Assembly: GCF_000467125.1 (NCBI RefSeq)
Contig: NZ_BATJ01000022.1
Coordinates: 1-64,000, forward strand
Direction of reading: 5' to 3'
Length of the DNA: 64,000 nucleotides
Source of the DNA: Vibrio proteolyticus NBRC 13287
GTDB lineage: Bacteria; Pseudomonadota; Gammaproteobacteria; Enterobacterales; Vibrionaceae
This document shows, piece after piece, positions 26,744 to 36,099 of the stretch. Within the stretch, counting starts at the first letter, position 1, and every line of letters starts with the position of its first letter. The notes beneath the pieces were generated by a model, which was given only the letters and a program-made list of their open reading frames with translations, made no database searches and was not told the origin of the DNA. The translations under genes and the position numbers were made by a program.

Positions 26744-27682
26744 ATGGCAACAAAAACAGCAGAATACATTTGGTTTAACGGCAAGCTGGTCCCTTGGGCA
26801 GAAGCGAACGTCCACGTGCTGACCCATGCGATGCACTACGGCACCTCCGTGTTTGAAGGCGTCCGTTGTTACAACACGCCAAACGGACCGATTGTCTTCC
26901 GTCATCGTGAACATGCGCAGCGCCTCAAGGATTCCGCCAAGATATACCGCTTCCCGATCCCTTACTCGGTCGATGAACTGATGGAAGCGACCCGCGAAAC
27001 CCTACGCGAAAACAAACTCGATAGCGCCTACATTCGTCCGCTGGCGTTTGTCGGCAACGTCGGCCTTGGCGTTTGCCCGCCTGCCGACACCGCAATGGAC
27101 GTGATCATCGCTGCGTTCCCCTGGGGCGCGTATCTGGGGGAAGAAGCGCTGGAAAACGGCGTCGACGCCATGATTTCCAGTTGGAACCGCGCGGCACCCA
27201 ACACCATTCCGACCTCCGCCAAAGCCGGCGGCAATTACCTGTCATCGCTGCTGGTCGGTGGTGAAGCGCGTCGTCACGGCTACGATGAGGGCATCGCGCT
27301 CAGCGTTGACGGTTACCTGTCAGAAGGGGCAGGCGAGAACATCTTCGTGATCAAAAACGGCGTGTTGACCACCCCACCAGCGACCGCCGCCATTCTGCCG
27401 GGCATCACCCGCGATTCGATCATGACCATCGCCCGCGACAAAGGCTACGAAGTGCGCGAAGCCAACATTTCGCGCGAAGCCCTTTACCTGGCGGACGAAG
27501 TGTTTATGACCGGTACCGCCGCAGAAATTGTGCCGGTGCGCAGCATTGACCGTATCGACATCGGCGCCGGCAAACGCGGCCCGATCACCCAAGATCTACA
27601 AGCAGCTTACTTCGGCCTGTTCAACGGCACCACCGAAGACAAGTGGGGCTGGTTAGATTACGTATACCCACAAGCGAAGTAA
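26744..27682 (+). CDS. ilvE: Branched-chain-amino-acid aminotransferase IlvE
   Basis: PLP enzyme, fold type IV, for the last step of valine, leucine and isoleucine synthesis. Two ATGs stand in tandem (26741 and 26744); the second gives MATKTAEYIWFNGK, closest to known IlvE starts, and 312 residues. HALHYGTSVFEG-type segment, the KAGGNYLSSLL segment carrying the PLP lysine, and EGAGENIF are present. Confidence 0.96.
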   Translation: MATKTAEYIWFNGKLVPWAEANVHVLTHAMHYGTSVFEGVRCYNTPNGPIVFRHREHAQRLKDSAKIYRFPIPYSVDELMEATRETLRENKLDSAYIRPLAFVGNVGLGVCPPADTAMDVIIAAFPWGAYLGEEALENGVDAMISSWNRAAPNTIPTSAKAGGNYLSSLLVGGEARRHGYDEGIALSVDGYLSEGAGENIFVIKNGVLTTPPATAAILPGITRDSIMTIARDKGYEVREANISREALYLADEVFMTGTAAEIVPVRSIDRIDIGAGKRGPITQDLQAAYFGLFNGTTEDKWGWLDYVYPQAK

Positions 27683-27695
27683 CAAGGACAAGGAA

Positions 27696-29537
27696 ATGCC
27701 AAAATACAGATCAGCCACCACCACCCATGGCCGCAACATGGCCGGCGCCCGCGCACTGTGGCGCGCCACCGGCGTCAAAGACGAAGACTTCGGTAAACCG
27801 ATCATCGCGGTGGTGAACTCCTTCACCCAATTCGTACCGGGGCACGTACACCTCAAAGATCTTGGCCAGCTGGTGGCACGAGAAATCGAAGCCGCCGGCG
27901 GGATCGCCAAAGAATTCAACACCATCGCCGTCGACGACGGCATCGCCATGGGCCACGGCGGCATGCTCTACTCACTGCCTTCGCGCGAGCTGATTGCCGA
28001 TTCTGTCGAATACATGGTCAATGCCCACTGTGCCGATGCCATGGTGTGTATCTCCAACTGTGACAAAATCACCCCAGGGATGCTGATGGCGTCAATGCGC
28101 CTGAACATTCCGGTGATCTTCGTCTCCGGCGGCCCCATGGAAGCGGGTAAGACCAAACTGTCAGATCAGATCATCAAACTCGATCTGGTTGATGCAATGA
28201 TTCAGGGCGCCGACCCGAAAGTCTCTGACCAGCAAAGCGAACAGATTGAACGCTCAGCGTGCCCAACCTGTGGGTCGTGTTCAGGCATGTTTACCGCCAA
28301 CTCCATGAACTGTCTGACGGAAGCGCTCGGTCTGTCACAGCCAGGTAACGGTTCACTGCTGGCCACCCATGCCGACCGCAAAGAGCTGTTCCTCAGCGCC
28401 GGTCGCCGCATCGTCGAGCTGACCCGCCGTTACTATGAACAAGACGACGCCACAGCCCTGCCACGCAACATCGCCACCAAAGCCGCGTTCGAGAACGCTA
28501 TGGCACTCGATATTGCCATGGGCGGTTCCACCAATACCGTCCTACACCTGTTGGCGGCGGCACAAGAAGGCGACGTCGACTTTGATATGACCGACATCGA
28601 CCGTATGTCCCGTCAGGTTCCGCACCTGTGTAAAGTGGCCCCGTCGACCCAGAAATACCACATGGAAGACGTGCACCGCGCCGGCGGCGTGATTGGCATT
28701 CTGGGTGAGCTGAACCGCGCCGGCCTGCTGCACAACCAGTCCAAAACCGTACTCGGCCTGACCTGGGAAGAACAACTGGCGCAATACGACATCATGCAGA
28801 CCCAGTCGGAGCAGGTAAAATCCTTCTACCGCGCAGGTCCCGCCGGCATCCGCACCACTCAGGCCTTCTCCCAAGATTGTCGCTGGGACACACTGGATGA
28901 CGACCGTGAACAGGGCTGTATCCGTACCCAAGAGCACGCGTTCAGTCAGGATGGCGGCTTGGCCGTACTGAAAGGCAATATCGCTCTGGATGGCTGTATC
29001 GTGAAAACCGCCGGGGTTGACGAAAGCATTCTGAAATTCACCGGCCCGGCCGTGGTGTTCGAAAGCCAGGAAGACGCCGTGGACGGCATTCTCGGTGGCA
29101 AAGTCAAAGCCGGCGATGTGGTGGTGATCCGCTACGAAGGTCCGAAAGGCGGCCCGGGCATGCAGGAAATGCTTTATCCGACCACCTACCTGAAATCAAT
29201 GGGACTGGGCAAAGAGTGTGCGCTGCTGACCGATGGCCGTTTCTCCGGCGGCACCTCGGGCTTGTCAATTGGCCATGCCTCTCCGGAAGCGGCCAACGGC
29301 GGCGCCATTGGTCTGGTGCAAGATGGCGACCAGATTGCGATTGATATTCCAAACCGCACCATCGCTTTGCAAGTACCGGAGCAGGAACTGGCCGAACGTC
29401 GCAGCCGTCAGGATCAACTTGGCTGGAAACCGGTGTCGCGTCAGCGTGAGGTGTCTTTTGCACTCAAAGCATACGCCAGCATGGCCACCAGTGCCGACAA
29501 AGGTGCGGTCCGTGATAAGTCCAAACTTGAGGACTAG
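27696..29537 (+). CDS. ilvD: Dihydroxy-acid dehydratase IlvD
   Basis: Iron-sulfur dehydratase that makes the 2-oxo acids from dihydroxy acids. The 613 residues contain SNCDKITPGM and CPTCGSCSGMFTANSMNC, which hold the cluster cysteines, and the C-terminal TDGRFSGGTSGLSIGH signature. The operon order G-M-E-D-A is the enterobacterial one. Confidence 0.98.
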   Translation: MPKYRSATTTHGRNMAGARALWRATGVKDEDFGKPIIAVVNSFTQFVPGHVHLKDLGQLVAREIEAAGGIAKEFNTIAVDDGIAMGHGGMLYSLPSRELIADSVEYMVNAHCADAMVCISNCDKITPGMLMASMRLNIPVIFVSGGPMEAGKTKLSDQIIKLDLVDAMIQGADPKVSDQQSEQIERSACPTCGSCSGMFTANSMNCLTEALGLSQPGNGSLLATHADRKELFLSAGRRIVELTRRYYEQDDATALPRNIATKAAFENAMALDIAMGGSTNTVLHLLAAAQEGDVDFDMTDIDRMSRQVPHLCKVAPSTQKYHMEDVHRAGGVIGILGELNRAGLLHNQSKTVLGLTWEEQLAQYDIMQTQSEQVKSFYRAGPAGIRTTQAFSQDCRWDTLDDDREQGCIRTQEHAFSQDGGLAVLKGNIALDGCIVKTAGVDESILKFTGPAVVFESQEDAVDGILGGKVKAGDVVVIRYEGPKGGPGMQEMLYPTTYLKSMGLGKECALLTDGRFSGGTSGLSIGHASPEAANGGAIGLVQDGDQIAIDIPNRTIALQVPEQELAERRSRQDQLGWKPVSRQREVSFALKAYASMATSADKGAVRDKSKLED

Positions 29538-29540
29538 CGG

Positions 29541-31070
29541 ATGACACGAACCCATCAAACTGGCGCAGACTATCTGCGCCAGATCCTGCGGGCACCGGTG
29601 TACGAAGTAGCCACGGTCACGCCGCTGCAGGCCATGCCGCGCTTGTCGGCCCGGATCCACAACAGCGTGCAAATCAAACGCGAAGACCGCCAGCCGGTGC
29701 ATTCATTTAAGCTGCGCGGCGCCTACAACATGGTCGCCAGCCTGACAGACGCGCAGAAAGCCGCTGGCGTGATCGCCGCCTCGGCGGGCAACCACGCTCA
29801 GGGACTGGCCCTGTCCGGCACCCGGCTCGGGATCCGCACCACCATCGTCATGCCAAAAACCACACCGGATATCAAAGTGGATGCGGTACGCAGCTTCGGC
29901 GGTAACGTGGTACTGCACGGCAACAACTTTGATGAAGCGAAAGCCGAAGCCGAACGCCTGTCGGCCGAACACGGCTATACGTTTGTCCCACCATTTGATC
30001 ATCCGCTGGTGATCGCCGGTCAGGGCACCATCGGGATGGAAATGCTGCAGCAAAACGGCCATTTGGATTATATTTTTGTCCCCGTTGGCGGCGGCGGTCT
30101 GGCCGCCGGAGTCGCGGTGCTGATCAAACAGCTGATGCCGGAAATCAAAGTGATTGCGGTGGAACCGGAAGATTCAGCCTGCCTTAAAGCAGCACTGGAT
30201 GCCGGAGAGCCCGTGGTGCTGGATCAGGTCAGCATGTTTGCCGACGGCGTGGCCGTCAAACGCATCGGAGAGGAAACCTTTCGTTTGTGTCAGCAGTACA
30301 TCGATGACCACATTACCGTGTCGAGCGATGAAATTTGTGCGGCGGTCAAGGACATCTTTGAAGATACCCGCGCGATCGCCGAACCTTCCGGGGCGCTGGC
30401 ACTGGCCGGCCTGAAAAAGTTCACCGAAAAGCATCAGCTCCGGGGCAAACAACTGGGCACCGTGCTGTCGGGCGCCAACACCAACTTCCATGGTCTGCGC
30501 TACGTATCGGAACGCTGTGAACTGGGTGAAAAACGCGAAGGCTTGCTGGCCGTCACCATTCCTGAACGTCAGGGGGCCTTTTTTGAGTTCTGTAACCTGA
30601 TCGGCGGCCGCGCCGTGACGGAGTTTAACTACCGTTACAATGACGACGAGCTGGCCAACATTTTTGTCGGTGTCCGTCTGCAAGGCGGGCAGGAAGAACT
30701 GGACCACATCATTCAGGATCTGCGCGACGGCGGCTATCCGGTGGTTGACTTGTCTGACGATGAGATGGCCAAGCTGCACGTGCGTTACATGATCGGTGGT
30801 AAACCGTCCAAGCCGCTCAAAGAACGCCTGTACAGTTTTGAGTTTCCCGAGTACCCGGGTGCGCTGCTGAAATTCCTCAGCACACTGGGCACACACTGGA
30901 ACATCAGCCTGTTCAACTACCGCAATCACGGTGCCGATTACGGTCGCGTACTGTGTGGCTTTGAACTCGATGAGCACGATTTAGCCCGTTTTTCCGCCCA
31001 TCTGCGTGAGCTGGGTTATCAGTGTAAAGACGAAAGCGACAACCCTGCCTACCGTTTCTTCCTCTCTTGA
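29541..31070 (+). CDS. ilvA: Threonine dehydratase IlvA (biosynthetic)
   Basis: PLP enzyme converting threonine to 2-oxobutyrate, the committed step of isoleucine synthesis. The 509-residue length with two C-terminal ACT-like regulatory domains (about 330-509) marks the isoleucine-inhibited biosynthetic form rather than the catabolic one. The PLP lysine is in VHSFKLRGAYNM and the phosphate loop is PVGGGGLAAG. Last gene of the ilv operon, 3 bp after ilvD. Confidence 0.97.
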   Translation: MTRTHQTGADYLRQILRAPVYEVATVTPLQAMPRLSARIHNSVQIKREDRQPVHSFKLRGAYNMVASLTDAQKAAGVIAASAGNHAQGLALSGTRLGIRTTIVMPKTTPDIKVDAVRSFGGNVVLHGNNFDEAKAEAERLSAEHGYTFVPPFDHPLVIAGQGTIGMEMLQQNGHLDYIFVPVGGGGLAAGVAVLIKQLMPEIKVIAVEPEDSACLKAALDAGEPVVLDQVSMFADGVAVKRIGEETFRLCQQYIDDHITVSSDEICAAVKDIFEDTRAIAEPSGALALAGLKKFTEKHQLRGKQLGTVLSGANTNFHGLRYVSERCELGEKREGLLAVTIPERQGAFFEFCNLIGGRAVTEFNYRYNDDELANIFVGVRLQGGQEELDHIIQDLRDGGYPVVDLSDDEMAKLHVRYMIGGKPSKPLKERLYSFEFPEYPGALLKFLSTLGTHWNISLFNYRNHGADYGRVLCGFELDEHDLARFSAHLRELGYQCKDESDNPAYRFFLS

Positions 31071-31073
31071 TCC

Positions 31074-31103
31074 AAAGCCAGTCGCTGTGACTGGCTTTGT
31101 ACT
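31074..31103 (+). terminator. Hairpin after ilvA, probable terminator
   Basis: AAAGCCAGTC/GACTGGCTTT, 10-bp stem with a 5-nt loop, 3 bp after the ilvA stop. The T-tract is poor (TTTGT), so it may act with Rho or as a stabilising end. Confidence 0.65.
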
Positions 31104-31132
31104 ATTCTCTAGGGACGATTTCGGCCCACCTC

Positions 31133-31157
31133 TATGCGCTTTGCGCATAAATATAAT
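31133..31157 (+). promoter_or_regulatory. Dyad and -10 upstream of acuI
   Basis: TATGCGC and GCGCATA form a perfect 7-bp inverted repeat around TTT (31133-31149), immediately followed by a consensus TATAAT (31152-31157). No -35 consensus is seen. A dyad lying in the spacer region would suit a MerR-type regulator or a repressor; this is inference. Confidence 0.45.
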
Positions 31158-31240
31158 GCTAAAGTTTCATTTTAGTCATACTCAATGAGCCGCTACACTA
31201 ACCTCAGTATCAATATTGCTGCACAACTGTGGAGACCCTT

Positions 31241-32221
31241 ATGTTTAATGCGCTGATTCTTAACCAAGAAGACAAACGTACTATCGCTGCCATCGAACAG
31301 ATCGACGAGGCACAACTGCCTGAAGGCGACGTGCTGATCGACGTCGATTACTCGTCACTCAACTACAAAGATGGCCTGGCAATCACAGGGAAAGGCAAAA
31401 TCATCCGTAATTTTCCGATGGTGCCGGGCATCGATCTGGCAGGACGTGTGATCAGCTCACAGGACAACCGTTACCAGCCCGGCGATCAGGTGGTCCTGAC
31501 GGGGTGGGGGGTGGGTGAAAACCACTGGGGTGGCATGGCACAACGTGCATGTCTCAAAGCCGACTGGCTGGTGCCCCTGCCGCAGGGTATCGACAGTAAA
31601 AAAGCCATGATGGTGGGTACCGCGGGATTCACCGCCATGCTGTGTGTTCAAGCTCTGCTGGATGCCGGCATCAAACCTGAACACGGCGAAATTCTGGTCA
31701 CTGGCGCCAGTGGCGGAGTTGGCTCGGTCGCCGTCACCTTGCTGGCGCAGCTGGGCTACCAAGTGGCTGCAGTCACTGGCCGTGTGGCGCAAAACGGCCC
31801 GTTGCTGGAGCAACTCGGCGCCAGTCGCATCATCGATCGCAGTGAATTTGACGCGCCGGCTCGTCCGCTGGAAAAACAGCTGTGGGCAGGCGCAGTCGAC
31901 ACTGTGGGCAGTACAATGCTGGCGAAAGTGTTGGCTCAGATGGACTACAACAGCGCCGTCGCTGCCTGTGGCCTGGCAGGCGGTTTCGATCTGCCGACCA
32001 CCGTCATGCCATTTATCCTGCGCAACGTACGCCTGCAAGGGGTGGACTCCGTGATGTGTCCGATCGACAAGCGCGTCGCTGCGTGGGAAAAACTGGTCGC
32101 TCTGCTGCCAGACAGCTTCTTCGAGCAAGCGTGCACCGAAGTACCTCTGGAGCAGGCACCAAAATACGCCGAAGACATCACCAAGGGTCAGGTGACGGGT
32201 CGAGTCGTGATCAAACTGTAA
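31241..32221 (+). CDS. acuI: AcuI-like acrylyl-CoA reductase / YhdH quinone oxidoreductase
   Basis: NADPH-dependent medium-chain dehydrogenase/reductase of the AcuI/YhdH subfamily, which reduces acryloyl-CoA to propionyl-CoA. 326 residues from the ATG with GGAG about 8 bases upstream. The family segment SSLNYKDGLAITGKG, PGIDLAGRV and the nucleotide loop VTGASGGVGSVAV are present, and zinc ligands of alcohol dehydrogenases are absent, as expected. In vibrios it may detoxify acryloyl-CoA from DMSP or propionate metabolism; that is inference. Confidence 0.9.
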   Translation: MFNALILNQEDKRTIAAIEQIDEAQLPEGDVLIDVDYSSLNYKDGLAITGKGKIIRNFPMVPGIDLAGRVISSQDNRYQPGDQVVLTGWGVGENHWGGMAQRACLKADWLVPLPQGIDSKKAMMVGTAGFTAMLCVQALLDAGIKPEHGEILVTGASGGVGSVAVTLLAQLGYQVAAVTGRVAQNGPLLEQLGASRIIDRSEFDAPARPLEKQLWAGAVDTVGSTMLAKVLAQMDYNSAVAACGLAGGFDLPTTVMPFILRNVRLQGVDSVMCPIDKRVAAWEKLVALLPDSFFEQACTEVPLEQAPKYAEDITKGQVTGRVVIKL

Positions 32222-32237
32222 CGCCCCAGCCAAACAG

Positions 32238-32276
32238 CAACAGCCGGGCACGGAAATGCCCGGCTGTTGGCGTTTT
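32238..32276. terminator. Terminator between acuI and the cytochrome genes
   Basis: A long stem, CAACAGCCGGGCA pairing with TGCCCGGCTGTTG, followed by GCGTTTT on the plus strand. It separates two convergent units; the minus-strand side has no clean T-run. Confidence 0.8.
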
Positions 32277-33198
32277 AAAAGGCCTGTGAACCCAATAAAT
32301 GCCGATCAACCGGGCTTGGCTTACCGTACCTATCGTTGTGCTGGTGGTACGCTTCGGCCGTTTGGCTGACACTGCCATCAAAACGCGGATCCTGCGGACG
32401 CTCTTGACTGTTGATGAACAGTGCCACATCCCAGGCCTGCTGATCAGACAAACTGTAACGCTCACCCAGCGGCATATTGGCTTTGATGAAGTTGGCAGCG
32501 ATGTTGATCTGATGCATCCCCGCGCCCCAGTTGTAGCTGTCTTTACCCCACAACGGAGGGAAGACATAGCGATTATCGACCTGTTGGCCCTCTCCATTCT
32601 TACCATGACACACCGCGCACTCTGAGGCGTACACACGTTGACCGCGGACAAAATCCGGTTCAGCGGGCGCATGGCTCATTTTAGCGTAGCTACGACCCGG
32701 CAAATTGTTGTCAACCGTGGCGCCAAACGACAGCCAATAAGAATACGCCGTCAGGTCGAGAATCTCCTGACTGAGTACCCCCGGCGCCTTGCCTTTGCCC
32801 GCATTCATCGAATACATAAAACAGCCTTGCAGACGATCTTCAAACGTGTTTACTTTTTTATTCTTGGCGCGGTAGGCCGGATACGACACATACGCGGCCC
32901 ACATCGGCGCCGCATTGGCCAGTTGTCCGGCACCAAGGTGGCAATTGATGCAATTGAGACCATTATTGACCTGGCCGCTGCGGTGTAATTGCTGCGAATT
33001 GGCGAACAGCGAGTAACCGCGCTTGATCGATTCACCGAACTCGCCGTCCGGTAACGCTTTCCAGTCTCGCGGGGTATGATGAACCTCACCCGCTTGCAGT
33101 GCCCGGGTTGGCCCGGTTTCAGCCAGATCGGGATAGGTAGACTCCGCCTGCGCCTGAACGAACAGCAGCAGCGCCGGGATCAGCATATATCGTTTCAT
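32275..33198 (-). CDS. TsdA-like diheme cytochrome c (thiosulfate dehydrogenase family)
   Basis: Periplasmic, 307 residues, signal peptide 1-18 (ending AQAES). Two c-haem motifs, CINCH near residue 81 and CAVCH near residue 198, lie in two cytochrome domains. The segment RLQGCFMYSMNAG carries a cysteine where TsdA enzymes have the unusual Cys axial ligand of the catalytic haem, and the APAEPDFVRG, FPPLWGKDSYNWGAGM and ANMPLG blocks fit the family. TsdA joins two thiosulfates into tetrathionate or runs in reverse. Its ATG overlaps the stop of the upstream cytochrome gene. A generic diheme cytochrome remains possible. Confidence 0.75.
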   Translation of the reverse strand: MKRYMLIPALLLFVQAQAESTYPDLAETGPTRALQAGEVHHTPRDWKALPDGEFGESIKRGYSLFANSQQLHRSGQVNNGLNCINCHLGAGQLANAAPMWAAYVSYPAYRAKNKKVNTFEDRLQGCFMYSMNAGKGKAPGVLSQEILDLTAYSYWLSFGATVDNNLPGRSYAKMSHAPAEPDFVRGQRVYASECAVCHGKNGEGQQVDNRYVFPPLWGKDSYNWGAGMHQINIAANFIKANMPLGERYSLSDQQAWDVALFINSQERPQDPRFDGSVSQTAEAYHQHNDRYGKPSPVDRHLLGSQAF

Positions 33199-33824
33199 TG
33201 CTTGTCCTCCCCGAGTTGAGCGAAGTATTGCGCTACCGCCTCGATCTCGTCGGCACTGAGCGCTTTGGCAATCGGTACCATGGTGCCAAGCACGCCTGGC
33301 GGGCGCTGGTCTTTTTGCCACGCCAGCAGCTGATTTTTCAGATAATCGGCATTTTGCCCGGCCAGACGTGGAAAAGACGGTTTAACTCCTACCCCGCTGG
33401 GGCCATGACACGCCACGCACGCAGGCACATCATTCTGCCATTTGCCGTTGTATGCCAGCTGTTCCCCCAACGACATGTCTCCCGGCCACTGTTCTCCGCG
33501 CCATTGCAACGTAAACGATTTAGCAGGCGGCAGCGAGGCATAATGGGCCACGGCCGCTTTGAGATCGGCATCACTCATTTCATGAACAATGGGTTGCATA
33601 AATGGGCTGGTGCGGGTCTGGCTGCGAAAAGCCTTAACCTGCTCAGCCAGGTACTGCTCCGACTGCCCCCACAGATTGGGAATGGTGTTGTCGCCGGCGG
33701 TCCCGTCCACCCGATGGCAATCCGAACAGACTTCGATCACCGACTGCTTAGCAGCAACCGACAGCGAAAATGCCATCGGCAGGCACGCCAAAATGAGACA
33801 GCGCCTGACTGACTGTGTACTCAT
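33195..33824 (-). CDS. TsdB/cytochrome c4-like diheme cytochrome
   Basis: A 209-residue exported diheme cytochrome c with CSDCH near residue 33 and CVACH near residue 138, a cytochrome c4-type twin-domain layout. The ATG at 33824 was chosen because GGAA lies 7-10 bases upstream; a GTG two codons earlier is an alternative. It overlaps the TsdA-like gene by 4 bp (ATGA). In known systems TsdB is the electron acceptor encoded next to TsdA, so the pair probably works together. Confidence 0.78.
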   Translation of the reverse strand: MSTQSVRRCLILACLPMAFSLSVAAKQSVIEVCSDCHRVDGTAGDNTIPNLWGQSEQYLAEQVKAFRSQTRTSPFMQPIVHEMSDADLKAAVAHYASLPPAKSFTLQWRGEQWPGDMSLGEQLAYNGKWQNDVPACVACHGPSGVGVKPSFPRLAGQNADYLKNQLLAWQKDQRPPGVLGTMVPIAKALSADEIEAVAQYFAQLGEDKQ

Positions 33825-33903
33825 GCTCACTTCCTGTGTTTTTTATAATCATGAGTTAACAGTAGAACAGCCGTACGATTAGGCAAGCCGTCCTGCAGGC
33901 TTT

Positions 33904-34845
33904 TTAGCTCAGTCCCATATCTTCGATTCGCTTTGCAATCAAGCGGCTACACTCTTCTTTGACGATAGAACGCAACCATTCCTGTGCCGGAGAATGCTCA
34001 CATCTCGAATGCCAAATCATCGAATAATCGAACGGCATAAACTGAAAAGGCAGCGGTTTGACCACCAAATCAAAACGTTCCGCGACCAGGTAGGCCAAGT
34101 CGGCCGGTACGGTGATGATCAGCGGCAAGGTATCGATGATCGCCAGCGCCGCTTCCAGATGATAGGCGCGCAGCACCATACGACGCTCAGGCTGATCACT
34201 CAGTGCCTGATCAAGCAGCGCTTTCACGCCGTCACTGATGGCAATCATGGCGTGTGGATGAGTCAGGTAATCGTTCAGGGTCAGCGGCAACTCAGCCAAA
34301 GGATGATGGCGCGACAACAGGCACAATACACCGACCCGGCCCAGCACTTCGCTGCGCAGCGGATCCAAGGACCCGGTCGGACGACAGATGGCTAAGTCGG
34401 CGCCTGCGTGCATCAACTGATCGCTCAACCGATCATGCTGCAACGGCAGAAACTCAAACGATACTCGCGGCGCTTCCTGATAAATTCTGGGGAGCGCAAA
34501 CGGCAGAATGGTCTGCATGGCGTAATCGGTAGTGGCGATGGTGAAGGTTTGTTCACAGCTGCGCGGTTCAAACTCAACCGGCGACAATAACTGGCGCAGC
34601 GATTCAAGCGGCTCACCGAGTGAACGATTAATTTCCAGCGCTTTTTCGGTTGGCACCAAATGCTGTCCCTGGCGAGAAAAGAGCGGGTCGCCGAGTAACT
34701 CACGTAAACGGCCGAGCACACGACTCATCGCTGACTGGCTCAGGCTGAGCCGGGCGGCCGCTTTACTGACGCTGCTCTCTTCAATCAATACTCGCAAGGC
34801 CACCAGCAAATTCAGATCACGGCGGTAAATGTCTTCCAGTTCCAC
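33904..34845 (-). CDS. LysR-family transcriptional regulator
   Basis: A 313-residue LysR protein: winged HTH at residues 10-68 (AAARLSLSQSAMSRVLGRLRELLGDPLFSR) and a C-terminal LysR substrate-binding domain. The annotated start is a GTG without a good ribosome site and with TATAAT only 2 bp upstream, so the true start may be further in; the HTH begins soon after and limits the shift. Target unknown; it reads in the same direction as the cytochrome pair downstream and diverges from the desaturase-family gene. Confidence 0.9.
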   Translation of the reverse strand: MELEDIYRRDLNLLVALRVLIEESSVSKAAARLSLSQSAMSRVLGRLRELLGDPLFSRQGQHLVPTEKALEINRSLGEPLESLRQLLSPVEFEPRSCEQTFTIATTDYAMQTILPFALPRIYQEAPRVSFEFLPLQHDRLSDQLMHAGADLAICRPTGSLDPLRSEVLGRVGVLCLLSRHHPLAELPLTLNDYLTHPHAMIAISDGVKALLDQALSDQPERRMVLRAYHLEAALAIIDTLPLIITVPADLAYLVAERFDLVVKPLPFQFMPFDYSMIWHSRCEHSPAQEWLRSIVKEECSRLIAKRIEDMGLS

Positions 34846-34975
34846 TCTATTATACCCATGCAGTTATCAGGGACACCGTGGTGATTGTAACCGCAAGTGA
34901 GAAAAAATCCCCGCTTTCGATGCCACACGCCTAATCTAAAGAGAGGCTCTATCACTCGCAGTCGGAGGCAAATAC

Positions 34976-35890
34976 ATGGACGAACTGATAGCATCATCAC
35001 TTAACGCCCTGATTAATGCCTATCGTGCGCTGTGTTTCCCTGGAGTGTTTTTCATCCTGGTTGCGCTGTTGATCCACCGTCAAAAGCTATTGACCAACTG
35101 GCGACCCGTACTGACGGAAAGCACCACCAATCTGATTCTGATCACCATCAATATCCTGCTCACTGCGCCCATCATTGCCTATCTCGACGTCACACTGCGC
35201 GGCATGAATTTGGCGTTGATTGCCGCATCAAGCTGGGAAGCCCTCCCTCCATGGCTGCTGATCGTGGTGGTGGTGTTCGTCGGTGACTTCGTCGGCTACT
35301 GGCGTCACCGCTTCGAGCATTCGCTGCTGCTGTGGCCGTCGCACAGCACCCATCACTCCGATACACACATGACCTGGCTGACACTGGAACGCTTTCACCC
35401 ACTCAACCGGCTCTCCACCTTTTTCATCGACACCAGTTGCCTGCTGCTGCTTGGGTTCCCAGTTTGGGCGGTGCTGGTGAACAACATTGTCAGACACTAC
35501 TATGGCTACTTTATTCATGCCGACATTCCAATCGATTATGGCCGACTTGCGCCCTGGTTTGTGTCTCCGATGATGCACCGCTGGCACCACGCCAATGACC
35601 GCAACGCCTATCAGGCAAACTTTGCCACGGTGTTTGCCCTGTTTGACCGCTGGTTCGGCACCTACTACGTTCCAGCCTATGCCCCGCCCCGGCTTGGTGT
35701 GCCGTCTCACAGTGGCGGTGGCAGCTATTTACAACAGCTGCGTTACCCGTTTTTACCCTCGTCTTACCGCAAGATCTGGCAGTGGAAACGGCACAACGGT
35801 CCGGGCAACGAGCCGGTCGATTTTCAGGCAAAAAAATCCCGCCTTTCAGCGGGGAAGCCCAAGAAAAATGGGGATAGTGTCGGAATGTAA
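34976..35890 (+). CDS. Sterol desaturase / fatty acid hydroxylase family protein
   Basis: A 304-residue integral membrane di-iron enzyme. Four or five hydrophobic segments (about 20-35, 48-70, 93-112, 145-170) surround the three histidine boxes HRFEH, HSTHH and HRWHH characteristic of the family. A GGAGG ribosome site lies 9-13 bases upstream. The substrate is not predictable; C5-sterol, fatty-acid and carotenoid hydroxylases share this fold. It is divergent from the LysR gene, which could regulate it. Confidence 0.87.
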   Translation: MDELIASSLNALINAYRALCFPGVFFILVALLIHRQKLLTNWRPVLTESTTNLILITINILLTAPIIAYLDVTLRGMNLALIAASSWEALPPWLLIVVVVFVGDFVGYWRHRFEHSLLLWPSHSTHHSDTHMTWLTLERFHPLNRLSTFFIDTSCLLLLGFPVWAVLVNNIVRHYYGYFIHADIPIDYGRLAPWFVSPMMHRWHHANDRNAYQANFATVFALFDRWFGTYYVPAYAPPRLGVPSHSGGGSYLQQLRYPFLPSSYRKIWQWKRHNGPGNEPVDFQAKKSRLSAGKPKKNGDSVGM

Positions 35891-35913
35891 TTGAGCGTAG
35901 TACTACAAGTGCG

Positions 35914-36099
35914 TTAATTGTTTTGCTCTTCAGATGAACCTTGCCAGCGGCGCATCTCGAGCCAAATCCCTAACATGGTGGCACACATGCCGATCAGGGG
36001 CATGAATGACGTCTCTGCTGGCGAACGCAGGACAAGTGCGCAGAAAGAAATAAAACACAGAACCGAGTAGATGGTCAGTCTATCTAGGGCTGTTAACAT
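35914..36099 (-). CDS. Small membrane protein, 61 residues
   Basis: Two hydrophobic segments (about 8-25 and 30-46) with a charged C-terminal tail (EMRRWQGSSEEQNN). AAGGAG 6-11 bases upstream of the ATG supports it as a real gene. No family recognised. Confidence 0.7.
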   Translation of the reverse strand: MLTALDRLTIYSVLCFISFCALVLRSPAETSFMPLIGMCATMLGIWLEMRRWQGSSEEQNN

